The position numbers were made by a program, and so were the translations under genes. A stretch of DNA of 49,835 nt from NCBI GenBank assembly GCA_910575725.1, contig CAJTFE010000036.1:1-49835 (forward strand). Direction: 5' to 3'. Source of the stretch: Clostridia bacterium (GTDB taxonomy: Bacteria > Bacillota > Clostridia > Lachnospirales > Lachnospiraceae). The notes under the pieces are model-generated. The model saw nothing but the letters and a program-made list of their open reading frames with translations, ran no database searches and was not told where the DNA came from. This document shows, piece by piece, positions 8,694 to 16,997 of the stretch; the stretch's first letter is position 1, and each line of letters begins with the position of its first letter.

Positions 8694-9926
8694 ATGAATC
8701 AAAATAATTTATGTAACTGCTGTCACAATCAATGCGATACGCCCTGCTGTGAGCGCGGCCCGGCCGGCCCCAAGGGGGATCAAGGTCCTATGGGGCCTCA
8801 GGGAATCCAGGGAGATACAGGCTGTCCCGGCCCGAAGGGTGACAAAGGGGATCAAGGGCCGATGGGCCCCCAGGGGATTCCCGGCGTGCCGGGCGCAAGA
8901 GGCCCCAGAGGGAACACAGGCCCGGTAGGGCCTACGGGAAATACAGGGCCAAGGGGCTATGCAGGCCCGAGAGGCTACGCTGGCCCTCCAGGCATTCAGG
9001 GAATCCAGGGAGTTCGAGGTGATATCGGTCCGAAAGGCGATCCGGGCTGCGAAGGCCCTAAGGGAGATGCAGGCCCCCAGGGCCCGGCCGGCCCGAAAGG
9101 AGATGCAGGCCCGGCCGGCCCACAGGGGGATATGGGGCCCCAGGGGCCCAGAGGTATTCCGGGTCCGGCTGGCCCGACCGGCCCAACAGGCTCTATGGGT
9201 CCCCAGGGTGTAACAGGGCCGCAGGGTATCCAGGGCGTGACGGGGCCGATTGGAGCCCAGGGCCCGAAAGGCTGTCCTGGGGATGACGGCCCAACAGGAG
9301 CAACCGGTCCGACCGGAGCCACAGGAGCCACAGGAGCCACAGGAGCTACAGGAGCCACGGGAGCTGATGGTGCCACAGGTGCCACTGGCCCGACAGGGGC
9401 AGCCGGTACAGGGGCGATCATTCCGTTTGCTTCCGGAATCCCCGTCTCTTTGACGACCGTCGTTGGAGGTCTTGCAGGCCTTCCCGCCTTTGTAGGCTTC
9501 GGAAGCAGCGTCCAGGGCCTTACGCTGCTGGGCTCTACAATCAATATAACAAATGCAGGCGGAACCCTTTCTAACTTTGCGTTCCAGGTTCCGCGGGCCG
9601 GCATCATTACTTCCTTCAGTGCATTTTTCAGTACAACGGCAGCAATATCCCTGGTGGGCTCTACTGTTACGGTAAAGGCACAGATTTATCAGTCGGCAGT
9701 GCCGGATAATGTATTTTCTCCCATTCCCGGAACCTTGATCAGCCTTTCGCCGGGGCTTTCCGGAGTGATATCTATTGGAACCTTGTTAAACGGTGCGCTT
9801 ACAGGGCTCAACATTCCGGTAACGGCGCAGACACGGCTGATGCTTGTATTTTCGGCAGAGGCCAGTGGGCTGTCTCTGATCAATACGGTCGCAGGATATG
9901 CCAGCGCCGGTTTAAGTATCAATTAA
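8694..9926 (+). CDS. BclA-like collagen-repeat protein
   Basis: A collagen-like protein of about 410 residues. A short Cys-rich leader ([13 protein letters not shown]) is followed by about 73 Gly-X-Y triplets at residues 21-240. The triplets end in a run of GAT repeats rich in Thr, which are typical O-glycosylation targets. The C-terminal domain of about 170 residues ([14 protein letters not shown] onward) matches the BclA C-terminal type found on spore surfaces. ATG 8694 is chosen because AAGGA lies 10 bases upstream; the in-frame ATG at 8676 has no such site. There is no signal peptide. It closes the collagen/glycosyltransferase cassette and is followed by a strong hairpin. Confidence 0.82.
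   Translation: MNQNNLCNCCHNQCDTPCCERGPAGPKGDQGPMGPQGIQGDTGCPGPKGDKGDQGPMGPQGIPGVPGARGPRGNTGPVGPTGNTGPRGYAGPRGYAGPPGIQGIQGVRGDIGPKGDPGCEGPKGDAGPQGPAGPKGDAGPAGPQGDMGPQGPRGIPGPAGPTGPTGSMGPQGVTGPQGIQGVTGPIGAQGPKGCPGDDGPTGATGPTGATGATGATGATGATGADGATGATGPTGAAGTGAIIPFASGIPVSLTTVVGGLAGLPAFVGFGSSVQGLTLLGSTINITNAGGTLSNFAFQVPRAGIITSFSAFFSTTAAISLVGSTVTVKAQIYQSAVPDNVFSPIPGTLISLSPGLSGVISIGTLLNGALTGLNIPVTAQTRLMLVFSAEASGLSLINTVAGYASAGLSIN
9315..9359 (+). repeat. Tandem 9-bp repeats inside the collagen-like gene
   Basis: Five consecutive copies of GGAGCCACA (copies 4 and 5 each with one change) encode Gly-Ala-Thr triplets. The unit length keeps the frame, so slippage would change the number of triplets without breaking the protein. 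Confidence 0.75.
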
Positions 9927-9942
9927 GAATAGTGAATATAAT

Positions 9943-9975
9943 TTCCGGAGGCTTCCGTATTCGAAGCCTCCGGAA
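9943..9975. terminator. Hairpin after the collagen cassette
   Basis: TTCCGGAGGCTTC at 9943-9955 and GAAGCCTCCGGAA at 9963-9975 form a perfect 13-bp stem with a 7-nt loop. No T-run follows, so termination efficiency is uncertain. Confidence 0.55.
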
Positions 9976-10111
9976 TATTCGCATGATTCTTAACGGATGA
10001 AGTCCTCCCATCCCGAAGGGATATGCATTAACGGGATGCAAAGACGGAAAAACTTATGATTTTATTAAGAATTATGACGAAAAACGAAAGAATTTTGGAA
10101 GAAAAGCCGTC

Positions 10112-10140
10112 TTGTGTATTCTTCCATAAATTGTTATAAT
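10112..10140 (+). promoter_or_regulatory. Sigma-A-type promoter
   Basis: TTGTGT at 10112-10117, a 17-bp spacer and a perfect TATAAT at 10135-10140, 31 bases before the start at 10172. GGAAGAA and TTCTTCC flank the -35 as an inverted repeat. Confidence 0.65.
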
Positions 10141-10171
10141 CGCATCATATTAGTTTTGAAAGGAAATGCTT

Positions 10172-11626
10172 ATGAAAAAGCTTACAAAAGACGTATATAT
10201 GGAAGTGCTCTTTTTTGCATTTGTACTTGGCATATGGCTTTTGTGGGCTTTTATTCTGCCCTTAAATGAAGGGCCGGATGAAAATATGCGCCTGCAGATT
10301 GCACAGTTCATCTTAAAGTACGGGAAGCTTCCTACAGGCGATCAGAAGGAAATTATGGATTATACCTGGGGCTTTACCTATGCGTTCCGCCCGATTCTTC
10401 CGCAGATGCTGGAGGCGCTGTTTATGCGGATTGCCATGGTATTTACCAGGGATGCTTTTGCACTGCTGTTTTCCGCGCGTCTGGTCAGTGTACTGAGCGG
10501 AGCAGTTTTTTTCTGGTATGTGAAGGCTTTGGGGGACATGCTGTTTGAAAGGAAAAGCCTGCGGTGGGTGTTTCTGCTGCTGAATGTCTGCCTGCCGCAG
10601 TCCAGCTTTTTGTTCACCTATTTAAACTGCGATTCCATGGCCCTGACGGCTTCGGCCATGATTCTGTATTATCTTCTGAAGGGCATGAGAAACGGCTTTT
10701 CAGTCCCAGCCTGCGTCTGGCTGGGAGTGAGCCTCTCAATCTGCGTGCTCTCTTACTACAATGCATACGGATTTCTCATCACTGCCGTTTTGATTTTTTC
10801 AGGATATTATCTCGAGCGCATCAGAAAGGGAGATGCCTGTAAAGGGGAATTTCTGAGAAAAGGCTTGCTGGTCAGCGGAATTGTCTTGGTTCTGACAGGC
10901 TGGTGGTTTGTCCGGAATTATATGCTGTACGACGGAGATTTTCTGGGACTGCGGACACAGGAGGAATGCGCCCAGCGGTATGCACTGGATATATTTAAGC
11001 CTTCCGGAAGGCGGAACGGCGTTAATATGGGGATATCCCTGGCAGATATGCTGTTTCGTTCAGACTGGGCTCTTTTGGTCTTTAAAAGCTTTGTGGGAAT
11101 ACTGGCGCCTCTTACAAAAGCCCACAGAGCCTGGATTTTCGCAGGGTATGGCCTGCTGTTTCTGGCAGGAGGCACAGGAATCCTCCGGGAATGCATTCAG
11201 GCCCTTGGCAGAAGATATGGCAGAAAAAACAGAGGTAACGCAAGGAATGGGAGAGAGGTTTTCGATGCATCCAAGCTTATGTTTCATGCAGGACTTGTGA
11301 CAGCAGTACTGCTCCCAAATATCATGAATATCTGGTATTCCTATTCCAACGATTATCAGCCCCAGGGACGCTACAGCATGCCCATGCTGGTGCCCTTTAT
11401 GTACTATGTGGCCAGAGGCATCGGATATTGGGGGCAGCGGCTGGCAGACGGATGGCGCAGCATGGGCCGGCCGGCGGTAAAAATTTCCGGATGCCTCGTC
11501 TGCCTGTGGATGGCTGCTGCACTTGGGTATTGTACAGTGCGGATTATGTGGCCGGCTTATCAGAATGTGGAAGATAAGGCAGAGGTACGGGTGTATACGT
11601 TGGAGGAGCTTTTTGGGGAGAAGTAG
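10172..11626 (+). CDS. Polytopic membrane protein, GT-C/DUF2142-like
   Basis: A 484-residue integral membrane protein with about ten or more predicted transmembrane helices. After the first helix comes LPLNEGPDENMR, an acidic extracytoplasmic loop typical of GT-C glycosyltransferases and DUF2142-like proteins that use lipid-linked sugars. It is probably a cell-envelope glycosyltransferase, but substrate and product are unknown. I chose ATG 10172 rather than the ATG at 10166 because AAAGGA at 10159-10164 fits only the later start. It is monocistronic, with its own promoter upstream and an intrinsic terminator downstream. Confidence 0.65.
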   Translation: MKKLTKDVYMEVLFFAFVLGIWLLWAFILPLNEGPDENMRLQIAQFILKYGKLPTGDQKEIMDYTWGFTYAFRPILPQMLEALFMRIAMVFTRDAFALLFSARLVSVLSGAVFFWYVKALGDMLFERKSLRWVFLLLNVCLPQSSFLFTYLNCDSMALTASAMILYYLLKGMRNGFSVPACVWLGVSLSICVLSYYNAYGFLITAVLIFSGYYLERIRKGDACKGEFLRKGLLVSGIVLVLTGWWFVRNYMLYDGDFLGLRTQEECAQRYALDIFKPSGRRNGVNMGISLADMLFRSDWALLVFKSFVGILAPLTKAHRAWIFAGYGLLFLAGGTGILRECIQALGRRYGRKNRGNARNGREVFDASKLMFHAGLVTAVLLPNIMNIWYSYSNDYQPQGRYSMPMLVPFMYYVARGIGYWGQRLADGWRSMGRPAVKISGCLVCLWMAAALGYCTVRIMWPAYQNVEDKAEVRVYTLEELFGEK

Positions 11627-11709
11627 TTGTTTGCAGCGGGTAGTGGGAATTCTTGTATAGGCTTCTAGGGGCGGATGGCATAGCCAGGTGAAGCCCCATA
11701 AATGGGAGG

Positions 11710-11736
11710 ATGCCAGGCAGCTAGTCTGCCTGGCAT
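11710..11736 (+). terminator. Rho-independent terminator
   Basis: ATGCCAGGCAG and CTGCCTGGCAT form a perfect 11-bp stem around a 5-nt loop, followed by TTATT. It terminates the membrane-protein gene. Confidence 0.8.
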
Positions 11737-11963
11737 TTATTATGAAAAAGTTTATTCAAAAAATAGTAATTGCTTACTAGGGGCTGTCATGTTGTTTTTT
11801 GTCTTGCTTTATCTTATGGTCTTATTATATGGAATAGAAATGAATGGATTATGTTAATCAATTTAACGTTTTTTAAAAGAAGTGTGAATAAAATATGAAC
11901 GCAGTTATAGTTGGGGGTTTTATGAACAAAAACCACAAACTACACAACCACATCCCAAAACCA

Positions 11964-12174
11964 GGGACAGGCAGAAAAGGGATTCCCAGGCTTTTCCAAT
12001 ATCAAGTGTCCGGCTGTTCGCGCACACACTGTCTGATATGAACGAACATTACCAAGAACCCTTCAATCATTAGAAAACACATCAAGGTAATGTACGTTCA
12101 GAGCAGACAGTGTGTACGCGAACCGTCCAAACACAGATATGGAAAAGCCTGGGAATCCCTTTTCTGACTGTCCC
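11964..12174. repeat. Long inverted repeat (about 90-bp arms)
   Basis: The arm at 11964-12053 is roughly 80-85% complementary to 12086-12174, with a 32-nt loop. The outer 30 bases (GGGACAG...GGCTTTTCC) are almost perfect. The arm core GTGTCCGG...CGCACACACTG recurs in the palindrome at 35099-35186. No ORF is present, so a MITE-like or palindromic intergenic element is likely. With the flanking AT-rich bases it fills most of the 11.63-12.29 kb gap. Confidence 0.7.
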
Positions 12175-12192
12175 GTCCCTCCCCATACATAC

Positions 12193-12255
12193 TTTACACA
12201 CATTTTACAAATACTTCGACTGTATTTTACACACCCCTGCTATCCTCACTATAAC
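12193..12255 (+). promoter_or_regulatory. Pho box and promoter of the Na/Pi cotransporter gene
   Basis: Four hexamers with exact 11-bp periodicity: TTTACA at 12193, TTTACA at 12204, TTCGAC at 12215 and TTTACA at 12226. This is the PhoP/PhoB Pho-box arrangement known from Bacillus (TT(A/C/T)ACA-like repeats, 5-bp gaps). The last repeat doubles as the -35, with an 18-bp spacer to TATAAC at 12250-12255. The gene downstream is a phosphate transporter and a PhoR/PhoB-like pair follows, so phosphate-starvation activation is strongly suggested. Confidence 0.75.
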
Positions 12256-12290
12256 AAAAAAGTAAAATACAACCAACCGGAGGACCCAAA

Positions 12291-13943
12291 ATGTCACACA
12301 TCGAAATGCTATTCCGCTTCATCGGCGGTCTTGGAATGTTCTTATACGGAATGAACGTCATGGCCGACGGCCTGCAGAAATCCGCCGGCGGCCGTATGCG
12401 CCACCTTTTAGGGGTATTAACCAAAAACCGCCTTCTTGGAATTCTTCTGGGCGCCGCCGTCACCGCCGTGATCCAAAGCAGCTCCGCTACTACCGTCATG
12501 GTTGTAGGCTTTGTAAACGCAGGACTTATGAACCTCACCCAGGCCGCCGGAATCATCATGGGAGCCAACATCGGAACCACCGTCACCGCCTGGGTCGTAT
12601 CCATGAGCGAATGGGGCAGCATTCTCAAACCCGAATTCTTCGCCCCCCTGCTCATCGGAATCGGCGCGTTTTTGATCCTATTTTCCAAAAAAGAAAAATT
12701 CCAGGAGCTTAGCGAAATCCTCATCGGCTTCGGCCTTTTGTTCATCGGCTTAAGCTTCATGTCCGGAGCCGTCACCCCGTACCGGGATGCCCCCATCTTT
12801 GCCGAAGCATTCCGCATTCTGGGCAGCAGCCCCATCCTGGGCATCCTTACCGGACTTGTGGTAACCGCCCTGATCCAAAGCTCCTCCGCCTCGGTAGGTA
12901 TCCTCCAGACCCTGGCTGCCAACGGCGTAGTAACCTGGAACTCCGCCATTTACATCACATTGGGACAAAACATCGGCACCTGTGTGACAGCCCTCCTGTC
13001 AAGCCTTGGCGCCCAGCGCACAGCCAGGCGCGCCGCCGTTATTCACCTGCTCTTCAACGTAATGGGAGCCGTTCTGTTCGGAGCAGCCATGTTTGCCATA
13101 TTTTCCTTGAACAGGGTCTGGGCGGGCGCTCCCATAAACAGCGTGCAGATTTCTGTATTTCATACGATTTTTAATGTGACAAACACAATCATTCTCTTTC
13201 CCTTTGCCAACTGGCTGGTAAAAATGTCCGGAATACTCGTAAAGGGAGAGGACGAAGAGGAACCGGAGGAAGCGGCAAGCATTCAGCTTCCTCATCTGGA
13301 CGAGCGCATCCTGGAGACCCCTTCCTTTGCAGTAGAATATGCGGCAAAGGAGGTCGTGCGCATGGGAGAGCTTTCCTGCCAGCATGCAAAGCTTGCATTT
13401 GAGGCAGTCCGGACAGGCAGCCAGAAACGGGTTGACAAAGCGTACCAAATAGAAGAAACTATGAATAAATACGAAAGACAGATGGCGGAATACCTGGCCA
13501 AGATCAGCAAGACCTCACTCAATGATCACCAGAGGCAGGTTGTGGGCAATCTGCTCTATACAGTGGGCGATATTGAGAGAATGAGCGATCACTGCGATAA
13601 TATTGCAGAAATGGCAGAGCAGATGATACGGGAGCGTCTGACCTTTTCTCTGGAGGCCTCTGAGGGACTGGAGGAGATCGAGGGACTGGCCCTGGATTCC
13701 ATGAAAGCATCCATCCTGGCCCGTCAGACGGAAAAAATGGCCTATGTGCAGCAGACCATACAGATCGAGGATGAGATTGACGATCTGGAGGAAGAGCTCC
13801 GGGAAAAGCATATCGAGCGTCTGGCCCGGAACCAGTGTTCTGCAGCTAAAGGCGTGATTTATCTGGACATTTTAAATAATATAGAACGGATTTCCGATCA
13901 TGCCGATAACATAGCCGGCTATGTGGCGGATGAAATACAGTAG
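12291..13943 (+). CDS. nptA: Na+/phosphate cotransporter with PhoU-like C-terminal domain
   Basis: A 550-residue member of the NptA/YjbB Na/Pi cotransporter family that imports (or balances) phosphate across the membrane. Two duplicated motifs mark the transport core: AVTAVIQSSSATTVMVVGFV near residue 60 and LVVTALIQSSSASVGI near 190. The transmembrane part ends near residue 310. A helical PhoU-like domain follows, with two E-R-(I/M)-S-D-H repeats (DIERMSDHCDNIAE and NIERISDHADNIAG). ATG 12291 follows GGAGG at 12280-12284. A Pho box overlaps its promoter. Codon use is more C-rich at the 5' end than in neighbours. Family assignment is firm; the symbol is by family resemblance. Confidence 0.88.
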   Translation: MSHIEMLFRFIGGLGMFLYGMNVMADGLQKSAGGRMRHLLGVLTKNRLLGILLGAAVTAVIQSSSATTVMVVGFVNAGLMNLTQAAGIIMGANIGTTVTAWVVSMSEWGSILKPEFFAPLLIGIGAFLILFSKKEKFQELSEILIGFGLLFIGLSFMSGAVTPYRDAPIFAEAFRILGSSPILGILTGLVVTALIQSSSASVGILQTLAANGVVTWNSAIYITLGQNIGTCVTALLSSLGAQRTARRAAVIHLLFNVMGAVLFGAAMFAIFSLNRVWAGAPINSVQISVFHTIFNVTNTIILFPFANWLVKMSGILVKGEDEEEPEEAASIQLPHLDERILETPSFAVEYAAKEVVRMGELSCQHAKLAFEAVRTGSQKRVDKAYQIEETMNKYERQMAEYLAKISKTSLNDHQRQVVGNLLYTVGDIERMSDHCDNIAEMAEQMIRERLTFSLEASEGLEEIEGLALDSMKASILARQTEKMAYVQQTIQIEDEIDDLEEELREKHIERLARNQCSAAKGVIYLDILNNIERISDHADNIAGYVADEIQ

Positions 13944-14075
13944 TTGATTTCCGTGAGTGATGAGCAAAGCGCCGTGCCTGCACGAACATTTGACTCCCGT
14001 GAGGGCGTTGGCTATAGTCAGAAAGGCTTAAGACACGATAAGGGACTGAGCTGGTAAGATTGGAGTGGAGGCTGT

Positions 14076-15341
14076 ATGAATGTAAAAAAGAAATTTCTGA
14101 TAGGCTATGCGGCTGCAGCAGTCATTGCCCTGCTGGCTTTTGAATATGCCTTTTGGAGCAATGGATTTTCCTATCTGGAAAAGCAGAGCGAGGCAGGATA
14201 TCTGACCCAGGCGGAAATGCTCCGGGATATTTTACTGGCAGAGCTGCAGGGTGATGCAGATCTGGCCGCCTCTTCGGAAGCCTTTGCCGGGCGGTACGGA
14301 GAAAAATATCAGATTCGCATTACCATTATAGATAAAGATGGAAATGTCCTTGGGGAATCGGACGGCCCGGGCCCGGCTATGAGCAATCATCTGGATCGGG
14401 AGGAGGTTCGAAAAGCCCTGGCAGGCGAGAGCAACAGCATGATCCGGCGTTCCGCTACCTTTGGCCTGGACTACTGCTACTGTGCGGTTCCATTGAAAAA
14501 AGGGGAATTCCAGGGCGTGATCCGCACGGCTGTTCCTATGGAAGAGCTGCGGAACATGGACGATGAGTTTCTGCGATCCACGGTATTTGCAGCTGCGATT
14601 CTGCTGCTGCTGGCCCTTTCCCTTGTGATGTATTTCCGAAAATATGTATCCGCTATGAAAGCGGTAGAAAAACAGCGCCGGGAGTTTGTTTCCAATGTGA
14701 CCCATGAGCTGAAAACGCCGCTGACCTCTATCCGGGGCTTTGTGGAGACCTTGAAAAACGGAGCTATGGAGGATGAGGGCTGCGCCGGGAGATTTCTGGA
14801 TATCATTGACATTGAGACAGAGCGTCTGGGGAATCTGATTGACGACACGCTGCTGCTCTCCGAGATTGAACATAAAAAGGATGTACGTCAGGAGCCCTGT
14901 GATGTAAATGAAGTGATTGCGGAGGTCACAGAGCTGCTGGCGCCGAAGGTAAAGCCCCATGTTCGTCTGATTTTCACGCCGGATCCCGGCGTGCGGCCTT
15001 TTACCTGCAACCGGGACCGGCTCAAGCAGCTCCTTATCAATCTGGCGGACAACGGGCTGAAGGCTACGGAATTCGGCGCGGTGACAATTCAGTGCAAGAG
15101 TACGGCCAGCCATCTGGTTCTGGAGATTGCTGACACGGGAATCGGTATGGAGGCGGAACAGACAGAGCGTATCTTTGAACGGTTTTACCGCGTGGATAAG
15201 GGGAGATCCCGGGCGCAGGGAGGCACAGGGCTGGGGCTGTCCATTGTAAAGCATATCGTGGAGCTGTACCGGGGAAGCATCCGGGTAGAGAGCAGGCCCG
15301 GGGAAGGGACAACCTTCCGGGTGGAACTGCCTTATTACTAG
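14076..15341 (+). CDS. phoR: PhoR-like sensor histidine kinase
   Basis: A 421-residue membrane sensor kinase. One transmembrane helix lies at about 8-27 and a second at 168-187, bracketing an extracytoplasmic PAS/CACHE-like domain (IRITIIDKDGNVLGES). HisKA follows directly; the phosphorylated His is residue 210 in VTHELKTPLTSIRG. The ATPase domain shows the N box (INLADNGLKAT), DTGIGM and GTGLGLSIVKHI. It has the PhoR layout without a separate HAMP domain. It sits between a Pho-box-controlled phosphate transporter and a PhoB-like regulator, which supports phosphate sensing. The kinase precedes the regulator, the reverse of the usual order. Its stop codon lies in a large palindrome. Confidence 0.8.
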   Translation: MNVKKKFLIGYAAAAVIALLAFEYAFWSNGFSYLEKQSEAGYLTQAEMLRDILLAELQGDADLAASSEAFAGRYGEKYQIRITIIDKDGNVLGESDGPGPAMSNHLDREEVRKALAGESNSMIRRSATFGLDYCYCAVPLKKGEFQGVIRTAVPMEELRNMDDEFLRSTVFAAAILLLLALSLVMYFRKYVSAMKAVEKQRREFVSNVTHELKTPLTSIRGFVETLKNGAMEDEGCAGRFLDIIDIETERLGNLIDDTLLLSEIEHKKDVRQEPCDVNEVIAEVTELLAPKVKPHVRLIFTPDPGVRPFTCNRDRLKQLLINLADNGLKATEFGAVTIQCKSTASHLVLEIADTGIGMEAEQTERIFERFYRVDKGRSRAQGGTGLGLSIVKHIVELYRGSIRVESRPGEGTTFRVELPYY

Positions 15342-15389
15342 TAGTCCGTATCGGAAATCCTTGTGCATATTTCCGGTACGGACTACTAG
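15338..15389. terminator. Large palindrome between kinase and regulator genes
   Basis: The arms 15338-15358 and 15369-15389 are 21 bp with one mismatch (a T-G wobble in RNA) and a 10-nt loop. The stem includes the kinase stop codon. There is no T-run. It could stabilise or attenuate the transcript, so regulator levels may differ from kinase levels. Confidence 0.5.
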
Positions 15390-15460
15390 ACAGCACTGAC
15401 AAAGGCTTGACTTGGAATACAAACAATTAAAATGAATACAAAACGATGAAGGAAACATCC

Positions 15461-16162
15461 ATGGAAAAAAAGATTATCTTGACAATTGATGATGAGCCCC
15501 ATATCCTGGAGCTTTTGGAATACAATCTGGCGAAGGCCGGTTACAAGGTTCTTCGGGCGGAGACGGGGGAAAAGGGGCTTGAGGTTTTGAGGAGCGCGCA
15601 AGTGGATCTGGTGCTCCTGGACTGCATGCTTCCAGGCATGGACGGGATGGAGGTGCTTCGGGAGATACGCGCCGATTTGCAGCTTTCTCTTTTGCCGGTG
15701 ATGATGCTGACGGCAAAGGGGGATGAGATTGACAAAGTCCTGGGCCTGGAGCTTGGGGCGGACGACTATCTGAGCAAGCCCTTCAGCCTTCGGGAGCTGG
15801 AGGCCAGGGTGAAGGCGCTTTTGCGCAGAAGCGCACTTACACATAGGGGAACACAGCCCAAAGAGCAGTTTCAGTCAGGCGGTCTGGTGGTAAACCACGA
15901 GGCCCGTGAAGTGACTCTTCAGGGAACTCCGGTAATACTTTCCCGAAAAGAATATGAGCTGCTCCACATGCTCATCACCCACCCCAACCAGGTATTTACC
16001 AGGGAACAGCTGCTGGAGCAGATCTGGGGCTATGATTATTTCGGAGAGACACGGACCGTTGACGTACATATCCGCAGCCTGCGCAAAAAGCTTGAGAAGA
16101 ATCCAGAGCAGCCGGAGTATATCCGGACTGTCCGGGGGATCGGATATAAGTTTGTGAAGTAA
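15461..16162 (+). CDS. phoB: PhoB/OmpR-family response regulator
   Basis: A 233-residue two-domain transcription factor. The receiver domain has the acidic pair DD at 10-11, the phosphoacceptor Asp at residue 54 in LLDCMLPGMDG, and the conserved Lys in MLTAKGD. The C-terminal winged helix contains SRKEYELLHMLITHP and the recognition region TRTVDVHIRSLRKKL, typical of PhoB/PhoP. ATG 15461 is chosen because AAGGA at 15449-15453 is correctly spaced; the in-frame ATG at 15446 overlaps that site. A possible promoter (TTGACT at 15407, TAAAAT at 15428, 15-bp spacer) lies after the palindrome. It likely binds the Pho box at 12193. Confidence 0.85.
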   Translation: MEKKIILTIDDEPHILELLEYNLAKAGYKVLRAETGEKGLEVLRSAQVDLVLLDCMLPGMDGMEVLREIRADLQLSLLPVMMLTAKGDEIDKVLGLELGADDYLSKPFSLRELEARVKALLRRSALTHRGTQPKEQFQSGGLVVNHEAREVTLQGTPVILSRKEYELLHMLITHPNQVFTREQLLEQIWGYDYFGETRTVDVHIRSLRKKLEKNPEQPEYIRTVRGIGYKFVK

Positions 16163-16260
16163 CGGCGTTTTAACTTCAAAGGGCTATAGGAAAAAAAGAC
16201 AGCAGCCTTTCTATCTAATCTACATTCCATCACATCCAAATCCTCTTAATTCCATCAGAA

Positions 16261-16283
16261 ATTCTTAAAATTGTTTTAAGAAT
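16261..16283. terminator. AT-rich palindrome after the response regulator gene
   Basis: ATTCTTAAAA and TTTTAAGAAT form a perfect 10-bp stem with a 3-nt loop. It is followed by A-rich DNA, so it would act as a terminator better on the minus strand. An operator role for the next operon is possible. Confidence 0.4.
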
Positions 16284-16403
16284 CAAAAAAATATAAAAAA
16301 CTTTGAAGAAATTAGAGTAGAATAATCGTTTAGAAGGATAGAAGCAGTAAAAAAGAAAGCAGCAATGGGAAAAAGCAGAAGAACAGCAAAGGAGGAGAGA
16401 AGC

Positions 16404-16997
16404 ATGACTCAGAAAAACCAGCGGATCATCAACTTAGTAACCTGGTGCTCCATGGGGGCACTTCTCATATTTACAATCTATGGAATCAAGACCGGGATCT
16501 TCACAGACCGGAGCCGAATGGAAGCGCTGGTATCCGGATGCGGCATCTACGGCCCTCTGTTCTTTGTGCTGATTCAGATTGTCCAGGTAGTAATACCCAT
16601 TATCCCCGGAGGAATCACCTGTGCGGTAGGTGTGGTGCTGTTCGGGGCCTGGGAAGGGCTTCTCTGCAATTATGTGGGAATCGTCATTGGCTCGTTCATC
16701 AACTTCTATCTGGCAAGACGTTACGGGAAATGCTTTGTGCAGTCTCTTGTAAAGGAAGAAACCTACGAGAAGTATGCCGGCTGGCTGGAAAGAGGAAAAA
16801 AGTTTGACCGCTTTTTTGCTTTGGCAATCTTCTTCCCCTGCGCACCGGATGATTTCCTGTGTATGCTGGCTGGACTTACCCGTATGTCCTGGAAAAAATT
16901 TAGTACGATTATATTGCTGGGAAAGCCTGCTTCCATCGCCGCCTACAGTCTGGCGCTGGTTTATGCAGGAACCTGGATGGGAGGATTATTGACATGA
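16404..16997 (+). CDS. TVP38/TMEM64-family (VTT domain) membrane protein
   Basis: A membrane protein of 197 residues with about five predicted helices. The VTT-domain signature includes QVVIPIIPGGITCAVGVVLFG, then GIVIGSFINFYLARRYG and the later FFPCAPDDFLCMLAGLT. Family members are DedA-related and are linked to phospholipid movement across the membrane. ATG 16404 follows AGGAGG at 16390-16395. The stop overlaps the start of the next gene by 4 bases (ATGA), so translation is coupled to a lipid-type glycosyltransferase. That suggests a shared role in glycolipid or envelope lipid metabolism, which is an inference. Confidence 0.8.
   Translation: MTQKNQRIINLVTWCSMGALLIFTIYGIKTGIFTDRSRMEALVSGCGIYGPLFFVLIQIVQVVIPIIPGGITCAVGVVLFGAWEGLLCNYVGIVIGSFINFYLARRYGKCFVQSLVKEETYEKYAGWLERGKKFDRFFALAIFFPCAPDDFLCMLAGLTRMSWKKFSTIILLGKPASIAAYSLALVYAGTWMGGLLT

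Noticed and set aside
8996..9607. Long minus-strand ORF opposite the collagen-like gene, Pro/Val/Ala-rich
   Set aside because: It is the mirror of Gly-X-Y codons, has no ribosome-binding site and low complexity; the plus-strand gene explains it.
12227..12949. 240-codon minus-strand ORF over the Pho-box gene start
   Set aside because: Overlaps a clear Na/Pi cotransporter gene with promoter, Pho box and ribosome-binding site on the other strand.
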